NCBI GenBank assembly: GCA_024641365.1
Contig: JAHEDF010000311.1
Coordinates: forward strand, 1 to 5,295
Source: Planctomycetota bacterium
GTDB lineage: Bacteria > Planctomycetota > UBA11346
DNA: 5,295 nt
Direction of reading: 5' to 3'
Shown: positions 1-5,295 of the stretch, piece after piece
Numbering within the stretch: position 1 is the first letter of the stretch
How the letters are laid out: the number at the start of each line of letters is the position of its first letter
Position numbers and translations under genes: made by a program
Notes under the pieces: model-generated
What the model was told of the DNA's origin: nothing
What the model saw: the letters and a program-made list of their open reading frames with translations, nothing else
Database searches by the model: none

Positions 1-678
1 GACATTGGCTAATTCGAGCACGGGTGCAAATTCTAGCCCCGCTTTGGCAAAAGCCTGATCAATTAAAGTGCGGACCGTTAGTCCTTTTGCAAAAGTGACG
101 ACTCGTCGTTTGGTTAATTCCAACATGCTGGTCGGAATTTCTTTTGACGGCAAATTGGGGGGATAGACGACGACTAATGGATTTTGAAATAATCGTTCAC
201 AGGTTAATTTAGGATGCTCAGTCGTGCCAATAGCTATATCTAATTCGTCAGCTAATAACATTGCCATTAATTGAGGGCTCGATTGACAAACAACTTTGAC
301 TTCGACACGCGGATTTGCTTGAACGAAACTCGATAATATTGGCGGTAGGGTATAAATCCCAATAGAATCAACTGTTCCCAGTCGAACCACGCCAGCGACT
401 TCGCCATCGCGTGAACGAACCCGCTCAGGTAAGGCTGCTAGACCTGTTAATAATTCTCGTGCGCCATCAGCTAATATCTCTCCGGCAGGTGTTAATCGCG
501 CACCGTGCGATGTGCGTTCAACTAACACGACGTGCAATTGACGTTCGAGATCTTGAATTTGTCGTGAAATAGAGGGTTGGGTGAGTCCGCGAGTCCGTGC
601 CGCAGCGCTCAAACTACCGTGTTCTGCAATGGCCAATAAACTCGCTAAGGCATGTGGTGATAAATCTGGGATGGACAT
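1..678 (-). CDS. LysR-type transcriptional regulator, C-terminus missing (window edge)
   Basis: Reading leftward from 678 gives 226 open codons that run off the window edge, so about three quarters of a typical 300-residue LysR regulator is present. Residues about 8-66 form the family's winged helix-turn-helix: a LASLLAIAEHGSLSAAA opening, the recognition stretch TQPSISRQIQDLERQL (33-48), then RLTPAGEIL (61-69). A linker helix follows. From about residue 94 (VAGVVRLGTVDSIG) begins the periplasmic-binding-protein-like effector domain, including LLADELDIAIGTTEH (141-155). The start is well fixed: an in-frame TAA lies two codons upstream (682-684, minus strand) and the DNA-binding domain begins right after the ATG. 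No clear Shine-Dalgarno sequence precedes it. Proteins of this family bind DNA as dimers or tetramers, usually with a small-molecule co-inducer, and often control the divergent neighbour, here the haem-protein operon. The effector cannot be deduced. The family call is very secure; the target is inferred from position. Confidence 0.95.
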   Translation of the reverse strand, partial: MSIPDLSPHALASLLAIAEHGSLSAAARTRGLTQPSISRQIQDLERQLHVVLVERTSHGARLTPAGEILADGARELLTGLAALPERVRSRDGEVAGVVRLGTVDSIGIYTLPPILSSFVQANPRVEVKVVCQSSPQLMAMLLADELDIAIGTTEHPKLTCERLFQNPLVVVYPPNLPSKEIPTSMLELTKRRVVTFAKGLTVRTLIDQAFAKAGLEFAPVLELANV

Positions 679-681
679 GGT

Positions 682-693
682 TTATGACCATAA
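682..693. promoter_or_regulatory. Short perfect palindrome just upstream of the LysR start codon
   Basis: TTATG-AC-CATAA is a perfect 5-base dyad with a 2-base centre, ending 3 bases from the LysR start codon (676-678). A second, weaker dyad, TAT-N11-ATA at 700-716, has the T-N11-A spacing seen in LysR binding sites. LysR regulators often repress their own gene from sites overlapping their promoter, so these are candidate autoregulatory sites. Dyads this short also occur by chance in AT-rich DNA, so confidence is low. Confidence 0.25.
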
Positions 694-781
694 TGATGCT
701 ATACGTTTTGTGAATACCCCTAAACAGGTCTAGAATAAAGGTGATTTATTAAACAAATTGTAATAAATTATCGCTGAGCAC

Positions 782-808
782 TTAGTAAGATTAGTAAGAT
801 TAGTAAGA
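782..808. repeat. Three tandem copies of a 9-base unit (TTAGTAAGA)
   Basis: Three exact head-to-tail copies occupy 782-790, 791-799 and 800-808 and are followed by TATAAAAAG. Each copy contributes a TAAGAT hexamer resembling a sigma-70 -10 element (786-791, 795-800, 804-809). No convincing -35 element was found at 16-18 bases from any of them, so promoter function is not claimed. The unit is a multiple of three but lies outside any recognised gene. Perfect tandem copies can change number by slippage, which would alter spacing in the intergenic region. Confidence 0.85.
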
Positions 809-870
809 TATAAAAAGTAAGGAGCTAAAAAATCGAAACGTAAAGAGATGTAAAATTAAAACCGACTATC

Positions 871-892
871 ATCACACCCATCACACCCATCA
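871..892. repeat. Tandem 9-base unit (ATCACACCC), two copies plus four bases
   Basis: ATCACACCC occurs at 871-879 and 880-888, and a partial third copy, ATCA, follows at 889-892. It is a second 9-base tandem repeat in the same intergenic region, unrelated in sequence to the one at 782-808. It lies just upstream of the dyad at 918-934. No function can be assigned. Confidence 0.8.
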
Positions 893-917
893 ACTCACTT
901 AATTCCTGTCATAACCC

Positions 918-934
918 ATTGTTTTCAAGACAAT
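918..934. promoter_or_regulatory. Candidate LysR-type binding site (ATTGT-N7-ACAAT)
   Basis: ATTGT (918-922) and ACAAT (930-934) form a perfect 5-base interrupted dyad. Its third positions, T920 and A932, have the T-N11-A spacing that is the classic core of LysR-family operators. It lies in the region between the LysR gene and the divergent operon, 20 bases before the ATG at 954. If the operon protein starts at 1068, the site would be well placed as an activator site upstream of a promoter. If it starts at 954, repression is more likely. The dyad is seen directly; binding by the neighbouring LysR protein is inference. Confidence 0.35.
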
Positions 935-953
935 TAGGCGCAAAGAGTCCCAA

Positions 954-3560
954 ATGGACAGGACATTGTCCACAATAAACGAACCGAAAAGTAGGTATTT
1001 CTCATATTCTATAGTAGTTGGTAATACCATTCATATTATCAACTTAAACCGCGCAGGCTTGCAAGTTATGACGTTATTTAGTCGACCTTCTTTGATCAGT
1101 CCTGGCCGAGGAGGAAATAGGCCAATCCTGCCCGCCATTGCGGGAAAATCATTAATGATATTTCTTACAACCGCTGTGGTATTGCCAGCGAGCGAGGTAA
1201 CACCTTCACAACAGAAATTAAACATACCACAACAAATACGAACCGTAATAAATGACAACTGTATTGATTGTCATGGTACAGATAAACAAAAAGGCTTCGT
1301 TCGTTTTGATAAAACCAATGAATTGAGTAAAGAAGCTGTCATTGATTTAATGGGTAAGGTGCAAGAGCAATTATATTTGCATCACATGCCACCAAAGAGC
1401 GAAAAACCATTAGCAGCGGATGCGCTGGCATCACTTAATAATTGGGCTCGCGAGACGATAAAAATGTATGAGGGAGTGGATATATCTGATAAATTACGTT
1501 ATCCGGATCATGGCAATTGGATTGATCACGAACAATTATTTAGCGGTAAAATTACTGAAAAGCCTTACACGCCTGCTCGTCGTTGGCTAGTGAGTCCACA
1601 AATATTTTATGAACGCGCTGTCGCTGTCTTTCACCTTGATCAGCGACAACGCCGTAACTTGAACCGTATATCTAACCCCTTTATTTTAACTGATCGTTCT
1701 GGTGTGCGTGATTATGATTTAGGTACACTTGATGGCGGTCATTTTTTTGCTATGCGCGCAAATGCAGAGTGGATGTCAGCAAAATTAATTCGTGGCGCTC
1801 GCGTTAAAGCCGGCGAAATAAAAGCTGATGAGTTTGAAAATAAAGCCGATAAGTGGTACCCTAAAAATACCCAGCCAGAATTTGAAATAATTATCCTCAA
1901 GAAAACTGCCCCAACTGACGAGGAAATGATTGCTGCGATTCAAACGCAATTTGATAATGTTTTGCAACGCCCCGCTAATGATAGTGAATTAGCGCGCTAT
2001 CTGGTATTAACTCGTAAAGCCATCGAACTAGCTGGAAATACCGAAGGGCAACGGCAAATGTTGGCTGCTGTTTTACTGGAGTCTGAGTTTGTTTATCGCT
2101 TAGAATTTGGAGCCGGAAAACCGGATGCTTATGGCCGGAAAATGTTATCTCCACGTGAGGCCAGTTATGCTATTGCCTATGCATTAGGCGATAAAATACC
2201 CGATCCTGCTTTAGTTGCTGCTGTCAAAGAGAACCGTTTAAATTCAAAAGCGGATTATGAGCGCGAGGTAAAACGCTTATTGGCAGATGACAAACTGCTG
2301 TACGGACAAGTTGACGAATCCATTAGTCAAAAGTCATATTCATCGACACAACCCAAAATTATACGTTTTTTCCGTGAATTTTTTGGTTACTACACAGCAC
2401 CACGCGTTTTTAAGGATGTCAATCGTAGCGATGGATTTTACCAAAATGCCGGACGAGGAACTTATGGTACCGCTGGAGATTTAGCGGATGAAGCGGATAT
2501 GTTGGTTGATTATTATTACAAGCTGGATCGCAATGTGTTTGAAAATCTCATTGGCGGTGAATTGTATTTTGTTGCGCCTGTCGATAACGCAGAGGAAAAA
2601 ATCAAATCATTAAATTTGGTATATGAAAAATTTAAAGACCGCGACTGGAAAAAGATCCCTGCCAAGCCACCGAAAGACTTTAAGTTTTTAAATGAAGAGG
2701 AAGAAAAGTTTTTGGGTAAACATCTTAATTATCGAGCCGGAGCGCGTGATTTACGTATAGCAATGATTCATATTGAAAAATTTCGCGAAAAGAATTTAAC
2801 GCCTAATCCGGTGTACAATTATGCGTTTGGCACTAATTTAATGAAATGGGTGAATGCTTACAGTATAAACCCATTTGAATGGGAATATGCCGTAAAACAA
2901 CCGTTTCCTGTTGACCATCGACGCGGTCTATTGATGCATCCTGCATGGTTAATTGCCCATTCTCAAAATTCGGCGACAGATATTGTAAGACGTGGTAAAT
3001 GGGTCCGTGAAAAATTATTAGCGGGAATAATTCCAGATGTTCCGATCACCGTAGATGCGCGAATTCCTGAAGATCCACACAAAACGTTGCGTGAACGATT
3101 AGAGTTAGTGTCTGGCAAGAAAGAATGCTGGAAATGCCATGAAGCGATGAATCCACTTGGCGTGACCTTTGAAGCATTCGATGATTTTGGCCGTTATCGC
3201 ACCGAAGAAAGTTTAGAATACCCAGAAAACCTAATTCAAAAGACGAAAACAAAATACGGCGCAGATACGTATAAAACAAAACCACTGAATTTACGTGGCG
3301 TTTTAGATGGCACTGATGACCCCAAATTAGATGGGGATGTCACTGATGCCTTAGATCTCGTAAGTCGTTTGCAAAAATCAGATCGCGCTAGGCAGTCAAT
3401 TATACGACATGCATTTCGCTTTTTCTTAGGCCGTAACGAAATGCTCAGTGATTCACAAACACTCATTGATGCTGATAACGCTTATGTGAAAAGTGGTGGC
3501 AGTTTTAATGCTGTTATTGTTTCGTTATTAACCTCAGATTCCTTTATGTACCGCAAATAA
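954..3560 (+). CDS. Exported di-haem c-type cytochrome-like protein, DUF1592/DUF1588/DUF1585 family
   Basis: Numbering is from the ATG at 954 (868 residues). Residues 66-79 are a hydrophobic signal-peptide core with likely Sec cleavage near VVLPA/S. Next is a cytochrome c-like domain (about 93-168) with CIDCH (103-107) and a likely axial Met145 in HHMPP. Residues 205-280 resemble a very divergent DUF1587. Residues 338-385 are DUF1595-like (RPANDSELARYL, LLESEFVYRLE) and about 396-540 DUF1592-like. An unusual charged insert (about 541-650) precedes the DUF1588-like region, which runs from RRGLLMHPAWLIAHS (656-670) to CWKCHEAMNPLG (725-736) and FEAFDDFGRYR. The DUF1585-like end (about 799-868) includes RFFLGR. 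Two CxxCH motifs imply covalent haem and a location outside the cytoplasm, so an electron-transfer or redox role is inferred; the reaction is unknown. The first 38 residues look unlike a leader, so translation may really start at 1068 (Met39) or later; no candidate ATG has a strong ribosome site. It is co-directional with the DUF1552 gene 17 bases downstream. Confidence 0.9.
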   Translation: MDRTLSTINEPKSRYFSYSIVVGNTIHIINLNRAGLQVMTLFSRPSLISPGRGGNRPILPAIAGKSLMIFLTTAVVLPASEVTPSQQKLNIPQQIRTVINDNCIDCHGTDKQKGFVRFDKTNELSKEAVIDLMGKVQEQLYLHHMPPKSEKPLAADALASLNNWARETIKMYEGVDISDKLRYPDHGNWIDHEQLFSGKITEKPYTPARRWLVSPQIFYERAVAVFHLDQRQRRNLNRISNPFILTDRSGVRDYDLGTLDGGHFFAMRANAEWMSAKLIRGARVKAGEIKADEFENKADKWYPKNTQPEFEIIILKKTAPTDEEMIAAIQTQFDNVLQRPANDSELARYLVLTRKAIELAGNTEGQRQMLAAVLLESEFVYRLEFGAGKPDAYGRKMLSPREASYAIAYALGDKIPDPALVAAVKENRLNSKADYEREVKRLLADDKLLYGQVDESISQKSYSSTQPKIIRFFREFFGYYTAPRVFKDVNRSDGFYQNAGRGTYGTAGDLADEADMLVDYYYKLDRNVFENLIGGELYFVAPVDNAEEKIKSLNLVYEKFKDRDWKKIPAKPPKDFKFLNEEEEKFLGKHLNYRAGARDLRIAMIHIEKFREKNLTPNPVYNYAFGTNLMKWVNAYSINPFEWEYAVKQPFPVDHRRGLLMHPAWLIAHSQNSATDIVRRGKWVREKLLAGIIPDVPITVDARIPEDPHKTLRERLELVSGKKECWKCHEAMNPLGVTFEAFDDFGRYRTEESLEYPENLIQKTKTKYGADTYKTKPLNLRGVLDGTDDPKLDGDVTDALDLVSRLQKSDRARQSIIRHAFRFFLGRNEMLSDSQTLIDADNAYVKSGGSFNAVIVSLLTSDSFMYRK
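955..972. promoter_or_regulatory. Inverted repeat TGGACA-N6-TGTCCA at the putative start codon
   Basis: Perfect 6-base arms lie at 955-960 and 967-972, overlapping the ATG at 954 from its second base. If that ATG is used, a messenger hairpin here could limit initiation. If the true start is at 1068 or later, this is upstream DNA and could be an operator. A second small palindrome, TGGTA-A-TACCA, lies at 1019-1029, followed by a -10-like TATTAT at 1034-1039 with no good -35 partner. The role is unproven. Confidence 0.3.
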
Positions 3561-3564
3561 CACC

Positions 3565-3570
3565 GTGGAG
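3565..3570 (+). promoter_or_regulatory. Ribosome binding site of the DUF1552 gene
   Basis: GTGGAG sits 7 bases before the ATG at 3578, inside the 17-base gap after the upstream stop codon. The good complementarity and spacing fix the start of the second gene and show it has its own initiation signal. The gap has no room for a terminator and no evident promoter, which supports co-transcription. Confidence 0.75.
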
Positions 3571-3577
3571 TTTCACC

Positions 3578-4984
3578 ATGATTAATCGTCGTCGCTTACT
3601 GCAGAGCTCAGCCTTGGTTGCAGGTGGACTCATGTTCGCACCGTGGTTGCAGGCGGCTACCGATGGACAAGTAACGAAGGCTCCAAAACGATTTATTTTC
3701 CTGCATAAAGGAAATGGCTTGTTGCCAAATACGCTCATGTTGCCGTCCATAACGGCAGAGCAAAAAGAACAAGAAAAACGACGCGATTCGTACTCAGTTG
3801 ATCTCAATAAGCATGATCTTCCAGAATGGATGTCGCCACTTAGCGCACATAAAAAGGATATGGCAATAGTGCAGGGATTATCTGGGAAAATGTGTCAAAC
3901 CGGCCATCATACCTGGTGTTCATCATTAGGAGTTTATAAAGCAACTGAACGATTAAGCTCAATAAAATGGGCAACCGTTGATGTCGAATTAGCACGCATG
4001 TTTCCAGCTGCCGTTGAACATATTGAATTAGCTTGTTTCCCTGAAGGTGGCGGTAATTCACGTGGCAACATTAATGGCATTGATAAAGGTTTCTCTGCGC
4101 TTGGTCCACAACGTCCTAATTTCGCCTTCGGTTCGCCTAAAATTGCTATGGAAGAATTATATAAATCGGTCTCGCAAGATAAGCAGGCACAAATTCAATG
4201 TGAATTAGAACGTACGCTCTTGGAGTTTACAGCTAATTCACAGGCTAAACTTAGCAATGGATTAGAAACGGGTGAAAAAGCCAAGGTGCAAGGGTACTCT
4301 GACTCCATTAGCGAAATGCGAGCGCAAAATAAACGTATAGAAGGCATGTCACAAGTAATTAGAAAATATATCCCCAAATTAGAAAAGAAACACTTTGAAG
4401 AAGATATTAATACGATTGACCGTCAGTGGGGACATACAGAAATATTATTGTCGTTATTAGTGTCCGGTATGACAAACGTCGTAACGTTCACACTCGATGA
4501 ACTTGGCACTATTTATACGGGTCTCCCTGGCTTAGAGGGCGAACGCGTCAATTTACATGATGTTGGACATGGTAAATCATTTGGCGGTATCGAAGCGCTT
4601 GCTATTCGCGAAAAAGTGCGCCATCAGCATATGAAAGTTATAGATCATATTGTGAAGCGACTTAAATCAGTTCCGGAAGAAGGCGGAACTATGTTTGACA
4701 ATACCATGATTTTATATTTCCCTGATAATGGTGAAACGCATCATAGTAATGGTGTTGAATGGCCATTTATCATGTTATCAGGCAGTAATGCCAAGCTGAA
4801 TATTCGCGGACAATACATTCGTTTACCAAAACATGGTGATGAAGGCCATAAGACGCTAGGCAATTGGTATACTACCATCCTAAATGCTTATGGTAATGAC
4901 ATCCCACATTTTGGTGATCCAGACGTGGCTTTGGACGCCCTAAAACGGGATCAAAAGGGACCAATTAAACAATTTACAGTTTAA
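3578..4984 (+). CDS. DUF1552 family exported protein (partner of the di-haem protein)
   Basis: This 468-residue protein has the usual length and opening of the DUF1552 family. Its leader, NRRRLLQSSALVAGGLMFAPWLQA (residues 3-26), has a twin-arginine-like start, a hydrophobic core and a probable cleavage site after LQA, so Tat export of a folded protein is plausible. The mature part begins with the family-typical KRFIFLHKGNGLLPNTLMLP (37-56), followed by MSPLSAHKKDMAIVQGLSG (85-103) and GHHTWC (109-114). Residues 200-285 are charged and probably helical. The C-terminal part holds VVTFTLDELG (301-310), NLHDVGHG (325-332) and FPDNGETHHSNGVEWPFIML (381-400). The last parallels the conserved Asp/His end motif of the related DUF1501 proteins, which have an alkaline phosphatase/sulfatase-like fold. 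D382, H388, H389, H327 and H331 are therefore candidate metal ligands (inference). Activity and substrate are unknown. It is translationally close to the haem protein, and such pairs recur in other genomes, which suggests joint function. Confidence 0.92.
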   Translation: MINRRRLLQSSALVAGGLMFAPWLQAATDGQVTKAPKRFIFLHKGNGLLPNTLMLPSITAEQKEQEKRRDSYSVDLNKHDLPEWMSPLSAHKKDMAIVQGLSGKMCQTGHHTWCSSLGVYKATERLSSIKWATVDVELARMFPAAVEHIELACFPEGGGNSRGNINGIDKGFSALGPQRPNFAFGSPKIAMEELYKSVSQDKQAQIQCELERTLLEFTANSQAKLSNGLETGEKAKVQGYSDSISEMRAQNKRIEGMSQVIRKYIPKLEKKHFEEDINTIDRQWGHTEILLSLLVSGMTNVVTFTLDELGTIYTGLPGLEGERVNLHDVGHGKSFGGIEALAIREKVRHQHMKVIDHIVKRLKSVPEEGGTMFDNTMILYFPDNGETHHSNGVEWPFIMLSGSNAKLNIRGQYIRLPKHGDEGHKTLGNWYTTILNAYGNDIPHFGDPDVALDALKRDQKGPIKQFTV

Positions 4985-5001
4985 CGAGGCATATATTTGA
5001 T

Positions 5002-5042
5002 TAAATAAAAAACCTACTGCACGGCAGTAGGTTTTTTATTTA
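5002..5042. terminator. Rho-independent terminator, probably bidirectional
   Basis: A perfect inverted repeat has 19-base arms (5002-5020 and 5024-5042) around a 3-base ACG loop. The G+C-containing core CCTACTGC/GCAGTAGG is flanked by an A-run at 5007-5012 and a T-run at 5032-5037. It starts 17 bases after the DUF1552 stop codon, so it should end the operon transcript. The matching A- and T-runs would give a U-tract from either strand, as expected between convergent genes. Confidence 0.93.
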
Positions 5043-5049
5043 TGAGTTC

Positions 5050-5082
5050 TAATACCAGTTCCGTGTCAATTTTTCAGTATTA
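5050..5082. repeat. Small inverted repeat TAATAC...GTATTA
   Basis: Six-base perfect arms lie at 5050-5055 and 5077-5082, 21 bases apart, between the terminator and the G+C-rich inverted repeat. It could be an outer part of the same intergenic element or a chance match. No gene is seen here. Confidence 0.25.
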
Positions 5083-5104
5083 AATTTAGCGAAGAATTCA
5101 CAGG

Positions 5105-5206
5105 AGGCGCGGAGACGCGGAGAGCGGATGAGATGAATTGATAAATAGATGCATACATTAACCATTTTTCTATGACTTCTCCTCAAACCTCCGCGTCTCC
5201 GCGCCT
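5105..5206. repeat. G+C-rich 18-base inverted repeat pair, dispersed intergenic repeat or MITE-like element
   Basis: AGGCGCGGAGACGCGGAG at 5105-5122 is matched exactly in reverse complement at 5189-5206, with a 66-base AT-rich centre. Each arm carries an internal near-duplication (GCGGAGA/CGCGGAG). Similarity appears to continue outward: GAATTC at 5094-5099 faces a GAATT-containing flank around 5215-5219 in inverted orientation, with gaps. The arms are far richer in G+C than their surroundings, and no open frame of note lies between them. This resembles palindromic or non-autonomous repeat elements found many times between genes; genome copy number cannot be seen here. No clear target-site duplication was identified. 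Confidence 0.65.
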
Positions 5207-5241
5207 TGTAAGTTGAATTTCCTTCCCTTTAAGAGCAATTT

Positions 5242-5295
5242 TTAATTTTCATCCTGGCCGTAAAATGCTGGGGCCATGAAAAAAAGGGAGCCACC
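5242..5295 (-). CDS. Possible C-terminal tail of a convergent gene (partial, uncertain)
   Basis: Reading leftward from the right edge, one frame stays open for 17 codons (GGSLFFMAPAFYGQDEN) and stops at TAA (5244-5242). The peptide looks protein-like, and a convergent neighbour would suit the bidirectional terminator at 5002-5042. Seventeen open codons are easily due to chance. The opposite strand offers a rival reading: AAGGGAG at 5284-5290 followed by CCACC at the edge would be a good ribosome site for a rightward gene starting just outside, and an ATG at 5276 opens a short MKKREP frame. The window cannot decide between these. Confidence 0.25.
   Translation of the reverse strand, partial: GGSLFFMAPAFYGQDEN

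Noticed and set aside
786..809. TAAGAT hexamers as sigma-70 -10 boxes for the operon
   Set aside because: No acceptable -35 hexamer lies 16-18 bases upstream of any of the three. TTGTAA at 758-763 and TTATCG at 768-773 are too far from or out of register with them.
679..953. Riboswitch, small RNA or tRNA in the divergent intergenic region
   Set aside because: No conserved RNA motif, cloverleaf or strong terminator hairpin was found. Only short dyads and two tandem repeats are present.
2287..2484. Plus-strand 65-codon open frame inside the haem-protein gene
   Set aside because: It lies wholly within the main gene in another frame, has no ribosome site, and encodes nothing recognisable.
3544..3807. 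Minus-strand 87-codon open frame across the junction of the two operon genes
   Set aside because: It is antisense to the DUF1552 start and leader, where the sense-strand reading is clearly conserved in type. Its Cys/Arg/Ser-rich translation has no domain character.
5105..5206. CRISPR array or second terminator
   Set aside because: There are only two arms, in inverted rather than direct orientation, separated by 66 bases, with no T-run following the right arm.
5255..5269. TGGCCG...TGCT resembling a sigma-54 promoter
   Set aside because: The GG and GC elements are separated by 9 bases instead of the required 10, and the flanking consensus bases are poor.

Overview
This is an AT-leaning bacterial window. 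It holds a divergently transcribed LysR-type regulator, cut by the left edge, and a two-gene operon for an exported haem protein and a partner protein. A LysR regulator, TTA/TTT-rich codon use and a compact intrinsic terminator suggest a proteobacterium, probably gammaproteobacterial, but no marker gene fixes this. The operon's two families (DUF1592/1588/1585-type c-type cytochromes and DUF1552 proteins) are best known from planctomycete genomes, where they also occur as neighbours. They are found in some proteobacteria and acidobacteria too.

Layout: 1-678 (minus) is the N-terminal three quarters of a LysR regulator. 679-953 is the divergent intergenic region, with two short tandem repeats and several small dyads that could be operators. 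954-3560 (plus) encodes a large protein with two CxxCH haem-binding motifs, one in an N-terminal cytochrome c-like domain and one in a C-terminal DUF1588-like domain. Its first codon is uncertain: 954 is the longest option, but 1068 or later fits the signal peptide better. After 17 bases and a good Shine-Dalgarno sequence, 3578-4984 (plus) encodes a DUF1552-family protein with a twin-arginine-like leader. A 41-base perfect inverted repeat at 5002-5042 ends the operon and could also work in the opposite direction. The remaining 250 bases hold a pair of 18-base G+C-rich inverted arms (5105-5122 and 5189-5206), which look like a small dispersed intergenic repeat. The extreme right edge may hold the tail of a convergent gene or the leader of a rightward one.

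Working model (inference): both operon products are exported, the haem protein probably by Sec and the DUF1552 protein possibly folded by Tat. They would act together outside the cytoplasm, perhaps with the haem protein as electron-transfer or redox partner of a metal-dependent DUF1552 enzyme. The LysR protein is a natural candidate regulator because it is divergent and adjacent. No substrate can be read from the sequence. No RNA gene, CRISPR array, transposase or prophage gene was seen.
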